From contig CM062297.1 of the NCBI GenBank assembly GCA_031216915.1, positions 832,551,337 through 832,615,336 on the forward strand: DNA of 64,000 nucleotides, written 5' to 3'. Origin of the DNA: Pictodentalium vernedei. Its lineage: Eukaryota > Mollusca > Scaphopoda > Dentaliida > Dentaliidae. The notes below the pieces were generated by a model. It did no database searches and had not been told where the DNA came from. It worked only from the letters and a program-made list of their open reading frames with translations. A program made the translations under genes and the position numbers. This document shows, piece after piece, positions 34,903 to 45,504 of this stretch. How positions within the stretch are numbered: the stretch's first letter is position 1; the number at the start of each line of letters is the position of its first letter.

Positions 34903-34980
34903 CACGAGAGGTTTATTTACTAAACCTGAAATCGTTAAAGGTTTCTAACGATCACAGGTTTAGTAAATAAACCTCCCGTG
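34903..34980. repeat. Foldback, type 4, right arm
   Basis: CACGAGAGGTTTATTTACTA is mirrored by TAGTAAATAAACCTCCCGTG at 34961-34980 with one mismatch. Partner of 16369-16445. Confidence 0.85.
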
Positions 34981-35024
34981 TTTCATGGTGTAGGTTTTGG
35001 GCTATGGGTAATGTCTTATTGGAA

Positions 35025-35157
35025 CATATACGTTATTGTGATGAGTTGACGGTAACATGGAATCAGGTTTATTGCTCGGAGCATATGTTCGGTTGGGCAA
35101 AAGCTTCGAACCGCAAACCTCAGACCATGTTACCGTCAACTCGTCACAATAACTTAT
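35025..35157. repeat. Long foldback, type 3, right arm
   Basis: Partner of 16196-16322. ATGAGTTGACGGTAACATGG and CATGTTACCGTCAACTCGTC are the two strands of the stem, with a weaker inner stem. Confidence 0.8.
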
Positions 35158-35281
35158 AATGTTGCTCAACTTAACCACTCCCATCAATCAAATTTTGAAA
35201 ATTGTTAAAACATTAAAGGTAAAGAACCAAAATCAAACGCACAACACCAGGAAGATAACAACACACTAATTATTTAACAAA

Positions 35282-35572
35282 CGGGGAGCGCAGTGGCTCA
35301 ATGGTAGACTGCTGGACTTCTATGCTAGAGGTCCCGAGTTCGACCCCCGTGCGTACTGCACGTCGATGGTGCACATGTCTTCAACCGCTGTAACCCTGTT
35401 GAGCGGAGCTTGAACAGAGTTAGAATGTTGAGGCACTGACAGTTGCTCGTCGATGCACGGCGGTTCTCTCCGGGTACTCCGGCTTCCCCCACCCGTAAAA
35501 CTGTCACAGTCACGATTAGCCATTGTGCATAGGTATGTGACTTTAAAACACCAATAAATAAATAACTAACTT
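35282..35572 (+). mobile_element. tRNA-derived SINE, right arm
   Basis: Head GGGGAGCGCAGTGGCTCAAT, B box GAGGTCCCGAGTTCGACCCC, body with GCACGTCGATGGTGCACATG and CTCTCCGGGTACTCCGGCTT, 3' end CACCAATAAATAAATAAC. Mirror of 15785-16070. The head resembles a tRNA but the element is a retroposon, not a tRNA gene. Confidence 0.87.
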
Positions 35573-36429
35573 AACAAATTACACATCAAATAAATTGGCC
35601 TCAACATTTTCAAATCATTCGTCGTCTGAAAATTGCACCATCTTCATCTGGAATTGAAAATAGATAGCAGTCCCATTGAAGTTGTTAAGGAAGTGCATTT
35701 CCTGGGTTTACAGTTTGACAATAAACAAAATTCCACTTCTCCTATCAAACAACTGAGATTGAGATCTAAAAAGGCACTTAACCCCCTGAAGGTTGTCACT
35801 GATTGGGATGCTGACTAAAAACACTATTCCATCTGTATAGGTCACTTGTAAGATCAAAATTGGATTACGGTTGTATGGTTTACGGTTTTGTGAGAAAGTC
35901 GTATCTCAAACCACTTGATGCACTTCATAACAGTAGTATTAGAATTAGCCTTGGGGCTTTTAGAACATCACCAGTACATCCGATGCTCGTTGCGGCAGAG
36001 GAGCCTTCTCTTGAGTAGCACAGAATTAAACTATCACTTGCCTATGTTTCTACACTGTTGGCTAATCCATCAAAACATGCTTATAATTGTGTCTCGTCCC
36101 CTGAAAATGTTGAATTGTTTAACAAACACCAGAAACATATTCCTCCATTAGGAATTAGAATTACACACACACTTATATCTGATTCGATAAAAAAGAGCCG
36201 TGGACCATATATTCCTCCTTGGCATCCGATGAAACCTTTTGTCATTTTGGATATCGCTTTCTCAAAATCTGAGACAAACACTCTAATATGCAAAAATTAA
36301 GTCTAAGTTTCTTGCAAATACACGAATATACCGAATAAAAGTTCTATTTTCTTGGATGAGATCAAAGCCTAAAATCTAGCGGAAATGCATTTGAAAGATT
36401 TCACACTTTGAGAGCCGTTAAAAACGTCG

Positions 36430-36512
36430 GTAAAGCATACAGGTGAGGTTTATTTATCAGCTTTGGTCGTAACGACCAAAGATGATAAATAGACCTCACC
36501 TGTATGCTTTAC
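36430..36512. repeat. Perfect foldback, type 2, right arm
   Basis: GTAAAGCATACAGGTGAGGT and TTATTTATCAGCTTTGGTCG are mirrored by CGACCAAAGATGATAAATAG and ACCTCACCTGTATGCTTTAC. Partner of 14818-14900. Confidence 0.85.
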
Positions 36513-37782
36513 CAGACTTTAACAGCAATTATACTGTCTGTGGATTATCTTGTGGATTTGGTACTGGTATGTCTGTAAGATTACGATCTATTTCAGTTAA
36601 CCGAGTTTTTAACAAACTGTATACATTTTAGCGTTTGCTGCCACTTACTGCAAAAACAAATCCGAAATCCATCGAAACTGAACCAGTAGGACAGAAACAT
36701 AGCTGGCGAAAATATGGGGGAGGCTCTGGATCTGCCCTTGTTTCACCAATCATTGGTTGTGTTAAAATATATGCATACAAAAAAACATGGCCCGGCAAAA
36801 AAAGTGTGTGTGTGTGGGGTGGGGGTGGGGCTGAAGCCCCCAGCCCCCCCCCCCCCCACGGTTCCGCCGCCCCAGGAAAGGAAGTCAAATATCTTTTCCG
36901 ACACTCTATCCTCTTTCCTGGATTTACTCAACCCAAAGTAGAACCCACTAATTTTGGAACTTCGTGAGAAGTTGAATACTCTCATGTCTGACCAATGTGA
37001 TATCGTGTTTTGCTGCTTACTTGGCTATGTTGGTGTCTCCGGTAACAACAAGGCACACAGTGCACCACATCAGGCTTTGACCAAACCTCTCTCTGATTTA
37101 AGATACCTTAAATGATTTTAAACCACATATCAATAAGTACATCAAATCTGTGTGACAGGCGGAATGGCACGGAGCGACAAATAAGAAGCTCTGTCGCTTC
37201 CGAACTGCTATTACTGATAAGTATCCATCTAGTAACCTTTGAAGAAAAGATCACGTCATTCTGACTGGATGTCATATTGGTCATACAGGACTTACACATC
37301 CTGTTCGTTATAGGGAATGCGTTCACTGTCAATTTCCGTTGACAATCGAACACATTCTTTTAGATTGCTCTGATTTTAATGACATCATGCGGCGATTTTA
37401 TAGCGTACCGCCTCTGAGAGAACTATTTTACGCATTCACTTCTCGCCAGATCCTCTCGTTTCTCAAAGAAATGAACCTTTTTAAAAAGTTTAAGTTGTTT
37501 CGAATCTTAACTACAACTCGTATACAACAAGTTTTTGTCATCTGGTTGACTTATAAAGTACTCATTCAAATTTTGGTATTATTATACACTGCTGTTTTCA
37601 CAATTTCTTTCATTGTCACTCTAATGTTTATTTTTCAGCCAGGTTTTTAATGCAATATTAGCATGTCAGGTGTCTTATATTGAGATAGAGATACCAATTT
37701 TTCACAGACTTGTTCCTAGAACTTTATTTAGCCGAGCAAGACTCTTCACGCACTTGGTAAACATAAGAAACAGGACGCTGAG

Positions 37783-38431
37783 CAGGGCTGGAAGCAGTTA
37801 ACGTTTCAAACGTTAACGTGTTAAATTATTTTAACAACGTTAAAAAAATGTAACCAATATGTAGCATTGCGTCATTATCTTGTGTTTACCCCCAGCCGGA
37901 TCGCGCGTGCCGATGACGTCGAATTTTACGCCATTTGACGAATTTGAAGAACACGAATAATGTAGATGTCCGTCAATTATAGACGATCCATTGATTTGGT
38001 GGAGAGACCATGAAGCACTCCTACCAACGTTGGCGAAGTTGGCCCGCCGATATTTGGCGATAAAGCAATATCAGCTTCATCCGAACGCCTATTTTCCATG
38101 TAAGGATTGGTATTCGAGCAACGGCGGATGTCTCTTTCTGTGGATACGGCCGCAGCGATTGTATTCTTAAATGAAAACATCGGTTTAAGTTAGAATTTAC
38201 GATAACCTGCGAGATTTATATTAACTACTCGTCTCCTGAGTTCCAATGTGTTCTATGTGCCAGTAGGCACATAGAACACATTGGAACTCAAGAGACGAAC
38301 TGTACGTAATAAAAATGGCCGAAGTTATTAAATTTTTGTTCATTTTAACAATTAACGTCATTTAACTGGTTAACGCAGAAGTATTTAACACGTTAACGTG
38401 TTAAGGGCAATTTTAACTCATCCCAACCCTG
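37783..38431. mobile_element. hAT-like non-autonomous element, right arm
   Basis: Starts CAGGGCTGGAAGCAGTTAAC and ends TAACTCATCCCAACCCTG. Carries the nested type 1 hairpin at 38228-38300 and the same subterminal GTTAACGTGTTAAAT motifs as 12918-13562. No transposase. Confidence 0.6.
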
Positions 38432-39298
38432 GCGGTGTGCCATTTTGAAAGCTGTGCAGTATCAGATAATGTTAATGAGAGATACTCGATTTCAAATTGA
38501 AACTGAACGTTTATTTCAGCTCGTAATAAACAAATAATTACATTTGTGATGATGGTGGGAATGGTGTGGTGATGATAATTGTAAGTGTTAATGTAATAAT
38601 GCCTAATGAGAGACTATAAATGTTAGATGCTAATTATTCTCCAGATGAAGATAACGAAGTTGTCGTTTTTTGGATAAAGATAATGCAACTATGTGTCCTT
38701 TTATCTTTAGTTAAAAGAAGGATAACTGCGCTGTGTGAGGTTTTCGGAACATTGCAATTTAATTAACTCATTACCTGCTGCTGACGGATATTCCTTCCAT
38801 AAACATATAATCTCTTGCAGCACGAATAAGTCAAATTTGGGCATTTTTAATTAAAGTTTCTCCCTGTAAATTATGTCAAGGTTTTCACTAATGATTTCTT
38901 GAGTTAAATTACCCAAATTACAGCAGCCATAACTAGATATGATAAAAATATTTTAAAAAATACTCAGCGAGTTAAGAGTTAAATTTTGAGCAACTGACAT
39001 TAATGGGACAAAATAGAGTGCTATTGGATATGGGATAATTCTCAATTAATTTGACACATACTATGAACAGTGTAGTAAGAATATAAAGTACTTGGATTTA
39101 ATGTCACTTAATATCAATTGAAATTTGATTTGAAGTGATATCATTTCCTAAACTAAGCTTCTTTGTTTGTCCATTGGAGATTATCGAAACTTCAAACAGC
39201 CAGAGCCACATCGTGTCGGATAGTTTTACAGGTGGAGAAAGTCGAAAAGAATCATCGTGCTGCGGAGAGCAACCGTCAGACTCTTCAACTTACTAACC

Positions 39299-39866
39299 CG
39301 AAATTTAACATCGTGGAAAATTATGGTTTTGAGAAAAAAAACGGTGAAACATTTTATGTAATTTTCTAATCACCGATGAATGTTAAGAGAGAAGGGGGTG
39401 GAGGGGTGTGATTTGATTAAATTGTTAACCATCGATGGGCTCAATTACCTATTTGTGTTTTGTTGGTAATTTCCCTCAAGATGTGAACTTGAAAGGTTAC
39501 TGTTCTTCCTGTTAATGTTTTATCTTATTTGAGATACATGACGTTGCGTTATTTTTGTCTTTACATGGTTATAAACGATTCGTTGGACATTATAAGTTAT
39601 CTCCACCAACATGTATGGTATATGGAGATTTAATAACTGGATGTCTCTTTTTAAACACCGAGCTGAAGGCGAGGTGTTTAAATGAAACATCCAGGTATTA
39701 AATCTCCATATATCATACATGTTGACGGAGAATACGTTTTTGTGCCTTTGAAACGCAATAGCAACACAGAGGAAATTTGCAGACGCCTTTCTCACGCTCC
39801 GCAATTGTTCTGTTTTTACAAATGCAGAAGACAACAGATAGAGTTACATCCCTTGGGTCGTTAAAG
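39299..39866. other. Right-arm-only block with internal foldback
   Basis: About 570 bases present only in the right arm, between CTTCAACTTACTAACC and AAACGAGTAAACAG, which are adjacent in the left arm near 12045-12065. It contains a foldback at 39607-39725 (ACATGTATGGTATATGGAGA ... TCTCCATATATCATACATGT). No coding motif. It is either a post-duplication insertion or a left-arm deletion. Confidence 0.6.
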
Positions 39867-39895
39867 AAACGAGTAAACAGTTGTTTATTTACGTA

Positions 39896-39978
39896 TCGTC
39901 TCCTGAGTACCAATGTGTTCTATATGCCTACTGGTAGCCTACTGGCACATAGAACACATTGGTACTCAGGGGACGAAT
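39896..39978. repeat. Perfect short foldback, type 1, right arm
   Basis: CGTCTCCTGAGTACCAATGT ... ACATTGGTACTCAGGGGACG with a TAGGCACATAGAAC inner stem. Partner of 11938-12022. Confidence 0.8.
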
Positions 39979-40324
39979 TATTTTCTCTTATTTTGTTTTT
40001 CTCAAGTTGTTTCATTTTAATTATTTGACTATTTAATTAATAACGACAAAATATGATCGAATGGTCGGAAACCTGATGATATTTGTCACTATTTTCAGGT
40101 TTTTTGGTTCGATTTTTATACCGAGGCGAGTGAATGCGGAAAGCTTTTATTTAAACCAGATACCCCCGATGTTTCGCGTGCCCATATACCCTGGATGCTA
40201 CACACTCTCATATACCTTGGATGCTGGGTGCACCCTTTGCCATGTCTATTTGTCCAAGGCATTCTGACCAATCAAAAGACAGAATTTATCGGGATATAGG
40301 GACAATACGTTATATCCATGTTGC

Positions 40325-40425
40325 CGTCACAATTAGACATAATGCAGAAATATGTGACCTTAAACTCAAATAAATATATAAATAAATAAATAAATAAATA
40401 AATAAAGAAATAAATAAATGGGTCT
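40325..40425 (+). mobile_element. SINE 3' remnant, right arm
   Basis: Partner of 11483-11605: CGTCACAATTAGACATAATG, AAATATGTGACCTTAAACTC, then AAATAAAT-type tail units, fewer and more interrupted than in the left arm. Confidence 0.65.
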
Positions 40426-40940
40426 GACCGTTAAGGTGGTGGAATATCAGTAGTATGTCATGTACACGGACACCCCTTATTTGCCGGACATCGGTGCCGG
40501 GCCTCGGAAGTGACGTCATGTCACGTGACCCAGTGGCGCCATGTTGTGTTGTCATGGTAACCCGTGTGAGCGGCCATTTTGTGACGTCATCTCCATAGTG
40601 ATACGTGGTGTGAGTGCGCATGAGCAGCGTGTTGTTAGGGTGATACGTGCTTCCGTCGTCCATTTTGTATACTGGAGGCCGCCATCTGGTTTCTATGGTA
40701 GCACGTGGTTGCTATGTTACCAAAAGGCCTACAACAAGACAGGGGTATGTTCGTAGGATGTGTTCGATTGAATGGGAGTAAATCTAATTACCACAATCAC
40801 CTCAACAAATTGTACTATTTCGAATTCTTTCAGAATTCTCTGCTTCTATCTATATATGCAATAGTTTTCGTCTACCTGATCATGTTCCTTTGTATACTGG
40901 AGTATCTACCTTCTGTATAACAAAAGCCTATATCATTTGA

Positions 40941-41150
40941 GTTGAGTGACCCCATATTTGAATTCCATATAAAGATTTATTGTTAATCATAGGCCCAATG
41001 CTGATGTTGTTCCAAATCAACTGTCACAGAAAGTTGCTTAACTGAAAATTTGCGACTTATTTTAAATTTCTGGACTTTATTCTTATGAAAGCATATGGAA
41101 AAGAAACGAAATAGTGTTTTTGAAATTTGTTTTTCCCTCAAACTTGAGAG
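40941..41150 (-). pseudogene. LINE fragment adjoining the palindrome
   Basis: The minus strand reads TTTATATGGAATTCAAATAT followed by GGGGTCACTCAA, close to the RT thumb of LINE B at 8730-8755 (HLLYGIQIRGHSI-type wording). It begins right where the right arm stops matching, so the outer boundary coincides with a LINE fragment. It is too short for a clade call. Confidence 0.55.
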
Positions 41151-41655
41151 AGTATTCCCCTTGTAAATAAAATTTAGTACCTTGTCATGAGGCGTTGTGT
41201 GAGTGTGCCTGGTTGTCTAGTATGGTAGCAGGGTGTGGATTTGCTGTACCCATTTGGGTATGTTTAGCCTTGGGAACACATGTTGGCTGCCTAATGCCTT
41301 TATACTGTACAGCCCTTTTGGTGTTGTGCTATCAACAATTCGATTGCTCTGGGATGTACTTCATTTGTGTAGAAGAGCCTTTATAGCTCCTAGATTAGAG
41401 TTTCTATGGGACCTACTTTCTCTTTAGTCTTTATGGCCTCAGTGGTCCAGTCAGGACTACTGTCAATATTTGTGGACTATTGGGACCAGTCCCGAAGAAA
41501 CAGGCTTCGAGCATGGTTCCGGACTAATCGGATTGTCGAGGACTGCTGCCAGAAGTTAGTGGTTTTAGGACTACTGAGGACTTTTGTGGGATGAAAATTG
41601 CGGTGATTTGAGGACTTATGGGAAATACATGAGACTATTGAGAACTCAAGATAGT
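41151..41655. other. No gene recognised
   Basis: Open stretches of 62-64 codons overlap here without motif. Loosely repeated GGACTACTG / GGACTATTG phrases occur at about 41450-41640, a faint minisatellite. Confidence 0.45.
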
Positions 41656-41889
41656 TAACCCTTTACCCAACGAATCGCCCGCATTCGCCCGCGTAATACG
41701 CAAATTCAGCAGTTGAAAAAATATTATTTTTCAAAAAATTTCAACAAAACCATATCATGTGACCCCTCGTCGAGCTCGTTCCCATGAGGGGTCACATGAT
41801 ATGGTTTTGTTGAAATTTTTTGAGAAATTAAAAAAAATGATATTTAAAATAATACATTTTGATATCGTCTGCGTTGGGTAAAGGGTTAA
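41656..41889. mobile_element. TTAA palindromic MITE, second subfamily
   Basis: TTAACCCTTTACCCAACG and CGTTGGGTAAAGGGTTAA ends with a perfect core (TTTCAACAAAACCATATCAT, GTGACCCCTCGTCGAGCTCG and their mirrors). The termini match the 2567 family but the stem sequence differs (ATATCATGTGACC in place of CATAGGTTATGACC), so this is a separate subfamily. Confidence 0.85.
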
Positions 41890-44636
41890 TTGTTGTTGGT
41901 GTAGTGGTTTGGTTGCCTGCTCAGTGGTTGCAGTGGTCGGTATTGTAGTTTTGTTTTGGTTGTTGGCGACATAGTTGTTGTTGGTGTGGTGGTTAGCATA
42001 GAACTACGATACCAACCTCTCCAACTACTATACCAACCATTACTGAACTAACTACTACAACCCAAACTACAGCAACCAAAAGAACACAAGCCACTACACT
42101 TACAACCACAAATACTACACCAACAATTATATCGACATATACTGAAAAAACCTCTATAACCCGCCATTAACTTTCACATCCATAGTACCTTGTAAATGGA
42201 ATTGAGTTAACTTGTAATTACGAGAAAGTAAATTGCAATTACGAGATATTCATATTCAAAATACGAGTTGGCTAAATTGAAATTACAGGCTAGTAAATTG
42301 TTATTTCAGTATCATATCTTTAATTACAAATTAGTGTCCTGTAGTTGCAAGTGATTAAGTGTCGGCCAGCTCTTCGTTGCCGTATTTTTTGCTTTGCTGG
42401 ATTCACGATGTCTCGCTATATTCGGCGCTGCAGCTTGCGAAAACAATTATGAGCTGACAGAATTGGTGCAAATATAATTTCTCCTAGAAAGGAAATGTGA
42501 GGAACATATGGTAAAGAAATTTCTTTCTGTTGATGCAAGACTGTTATCATGTAGGTTAAGCAGGCCGTTTGGATTCATAGTTCCTGTGAAACTTATAAAC
42601 TGTGCAAAATAGGGTTTTAACACGCCTACCAGTCAATTTTTGATTCGGCGTAATTCCTTTTCTATGAACACTTTTTGTGGTATTAAACTTGGAACCTTGC
42701 GCTTTTCTTTGCAATCTATAACCCTTTTCGGTTTATGTGTATCATTCCTTCTTTTTCACTAAAAAGTAAATAACTAAATAACTTGTAAGTCACGATTTAA
42801 TATCACCGTGCATTGTTTTGTGTTTGTAAAAAAGAAATAGTTGAATAACTCTGTTACACCATTTTATTCCTCTGGTGTAACGCAGTTCTTAAAAATTGAA
42901 ATGTTTCCTATAACTGAGAGCAAAATATTACAAAGTCTATTTAAAATAGAGGCGTAAATTCTAATTTAAAAACAAATTCACAACCAGATACGTTTATTCT
43001 GACCCGGTATCGTCTTTGTGAAATCTCGTATAATCTCTTACAGCTCCGAATATTCTGCCTGGTAGTTTTTTTACAAACAGAAAAGCGGGAACTGCAAGGT
43101 AACGACTAACATTTTATACCAAACTTACGAATATGACACCAACATGTCTCACACAGCATACCTTGATGCTGGTGCTTCGTAAACTCCTTTACAAATCGAC
43201 AATCTACTAACCAAGTGCTATTAATTGGCGAACAATATGGTATCGGAAATAATATCTGAACTTCTCGTGGTTTACTGACGAGAAAAACAAAACGTATTGG
43301 AAATTGCCATGTTAAAGTGTGATTACTGGTCCTTATGTATACAGAAGTTGTGTTTTAAACTATTCCATACAAATACCGTATTTCCCGCAAATCCAAGTTG
43401 CCTCGTCAATGTATTTGGTCCCCACTGCTCGTATTACTCGATACACACCCTTTATAGTACGACCAGTGTGGTATGTATTCACAATACATATACCACACTG
43501 GTTGTACTGGTGAAAAATATGATCTGCCAACTCTCAGCTCACGTTTAGTAATTTCATTTGTGGTTTCCAAGTTGCCGTTGTCGTACGAAAATTATGTTTG
43601 CATGATTGTCAATTTGATAAGGATGGTACATGACGTGTAATTTACAAATTTCGTTGAGTCTGACGACTTCCCACAACCCCTGCACCATTACCGTAGTAGC
43701 CGGGCAGAAAGTTCTCCCGCCCCCACTTTTTTCTGAAAAATTTAAACATAAACACTCACTCGGTTCAGAAATCGCTACGACTGGTTCACGAACTCTAATC
43801 CTAATATTTTAGGGACATTTCCAATAGCCATACGTCCACTTGCTTTGTATTTAAGCCAACGGCAAGTATTCAGAGTGTTCTAACTGGCATGAAGTGTTAT
43901 TTTTTCCCCAAGGAATATCCTCGGCTTTCACATATGGTGGATACACACTCCTAACCCTGCACGAGGTGAAACGAAATGAAGATAAAATGGATTTTTTTGC
44001 TGCCATTGGCAATAAACGATTATTCTCCTCCTTCATCCGTTAGTCTGGCCAAATCCCTGATGGACACTGACTTTTTCACACATATTGAAGTTGTGGCTCA
44101 TGTTTGGGACTTACAGGTATGTTTACATGTCCCCACCGATTGTGAAAAAGCAGGTTCTTATATCTGCAGTGGGAACTTGCCTTTCATGCTAGCAATATTG
44201 CTGATAGGATTCATGGCTTATAGATGAAGTTTTATTTTAGTAGGTGCACAAACAATCATTGTTCTGGTTGGTAGATTCGGCATGACAGTCCCTGCTTACC
44301 ACAACTTACAAACAGGCGTGTGAGGCCGTGTATGAGGGTGTGTGGGTGAATGAAACCTGACTCGCGGCTCTCCGTAGCATTATTGATTTTTAAAGCAATG
44401 AAATGTGCATACCAGTGACAGTGACATAGCTCGTCAGCCTCGCATGCGTCGCGAATGTCGTGACGTAATTTGGCGTTTATTGTTACTGCAATTACGTTAT
44501 AAGATCTTTTATTGTCGCTAATCCTATTGCTGTATGAGAATGCGTGTTTAGGTAAATCGAAAATAAATAAATAATTATAAGATTTTAATGGAATAAGAAT
44601 ATACTCATTAGTTTCTTAAACATAGGATTATTTATT
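41890..44636. other. Long stretch without a recognised gene
   Basis: Apparently unique AT-rich DNA. A GTTGTTGGTGTGGTGG / ACTACTATACCAACC low-complexity pair lies at 41895-42130. Open stretches (43297-43548, 43976-44227 and others) are short, overlap in several frames and show no domain. Exons of an unknown gene cannot be excluded. Confidence 0.45.
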
Positions 44637-44840
44637 AACCCTTTCCTCCAATGTAACGGCGGAATCGGCAGGCGCGATTCACAAAAATCGCCATTACAAA
44701 GGTTATTATTTTTGGGGGTTTTTTTTCCACAAAACATGGCTTTTGACCCCCACACTGGAACCACGTAGGTCCAATTAGTCATAAGCTATGTTTCTGAGAC
44801 CAACCAAAATAACAAAATTAAGTTATTCAAGTTCGTGTTG
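44637..44840. mobile_element. TTAA MITE relic
   Basis: Starts TTAACCCTTTCCTCCAATGT AACGGC and keeps a worn stem (AAACATGGCTTTTGACCCCC ... AGTCATAAGCTATGTTTCTG). The right terminus is gone. Confidence 0.6.
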
Positions 44841-45162
44841 GCTAAATAGGGGTGAAATGGCGTATACTAAATCTATTGTGAATCGTTCCTTGGAAACTGT
44901 TCTCCTTTAGTGGTGTCTTGTAACATGTATACAGTTTGCAAACATTCACCCGGAAAAGGTACATAATAAAAGAGTAGCGCCCTATTTAATCGAAACTAAT
45001 TCATTGTTTTATCGTGTAAGTTTGCAGAAACTATCAAAACCTATTTCGTTGCTGCTTTTCTGGGCAGTAAATTCGTGTGCAAATGCGATGAATTTTATTG
45101 CCTAACATGACTTCTGCTTGTTAATGTTTCATCTTCCTTGCTCGCCAATAAATGAAGCTCCG

Positions 45163-45406
45163 TTCACCCTTTACCAAACATGAAAAGCAGACAACACTTG
45201 CCAAAAAAATTCTTGAATAACTAATTTATTTTAATTTTTTGTCTCAAACACGTAGGTTATGACCCCTCGTTGGAACGAGCTCGTTCTAACGATGGGTCAT
45301 AACCTATGTTTTTGAGACAAAAAATTAAAAAAATAATGAAAATTAATTGTCGATTTTTAAGAATAGCGCTGGCCGGTTTTGGCCGTTATGTTGGGTAAAG
45401 GGTTAA
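45163..45406. mobile_element. TTAA palindromic MITE just downstream of the lyase-hydratase gene
   Basis: Left end TTCACCCTTTACC (one change in TTAA), right end GGGTAAAGGGTTAA, full hairpin with GACCCCTCGTTGGAACGAGC at the centre. It ends about 100 bases beyond the stop codon of the gene at 45505, so it may lie in or near its 3' UTR. Confidence 0.88.
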
Positions 45407-45504
45407 CATATCTTCCTCACTCCCCGTTGTTAAAACAGACTCGACATTATTTCCACAGTTAACAAGCGTAGGACGTGGTGAGACCCTTATTAAAGCTAAG
45501 GTCG

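Larger units (their letters stand above)
31290..37780 (+). mobile_element. LINE D (Jockey/I-like), right arm, composite
   Basis: Plus-strand mirror of 13600-20100. Zinc-knuckle ORF1 remnant at 31290-31400 (MCFKCGQQHQ), Tc1-like insertion, Lys-rich tail 33180-33380 (KGTPKSKPEDKKEEPKS), endonuclease fragments 33590-34100, linker 34198-34575 (KRFTKPWFDKDYIQAIKECK), RT thumb 35633-35818, RNase H lead-in 36058-36300 and the terminal Cys/His block 37339-37650. The RT palm is missing as in the left arm. This copy is slightly more readable at its 3' end. Confidence 0.78.
26505..40940. repeat. Giant inverted repeat, right arm (about 14.4 kb)
   Basis: Reverse complement of 10755-24850 with scattered substitutions and indels. 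It holds, in mirror order, LINE C 3' half, the unassigned block, MITE, foldback 5, LINE D with its Tc1-like passenger, SINE, foldbacks 4, 3 and 2, hAT-like MITE, type 1 hairpins and the SINE remnant. It ends near 40940 where a LINE fragment begins. It is longer than the left arm mainly because of an extra block at 39299-39866. Confidence 0.9.

Noticed and set aside
40513..40756. A small gene at the CpG-richer block
   Set aside because: Open frames exist on both strands but differ between arms and show no domain or splice context; at most a remnant promoter.
10755..40940. Giant palindrome as a pure sequencing fold-back artefact
   Set aside because: Fold-back read artefacts give almost identical arms. 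Here substitutions and arm-specific indels are plentiful. Haplotype misjoining remains possible and is noted in the finding.
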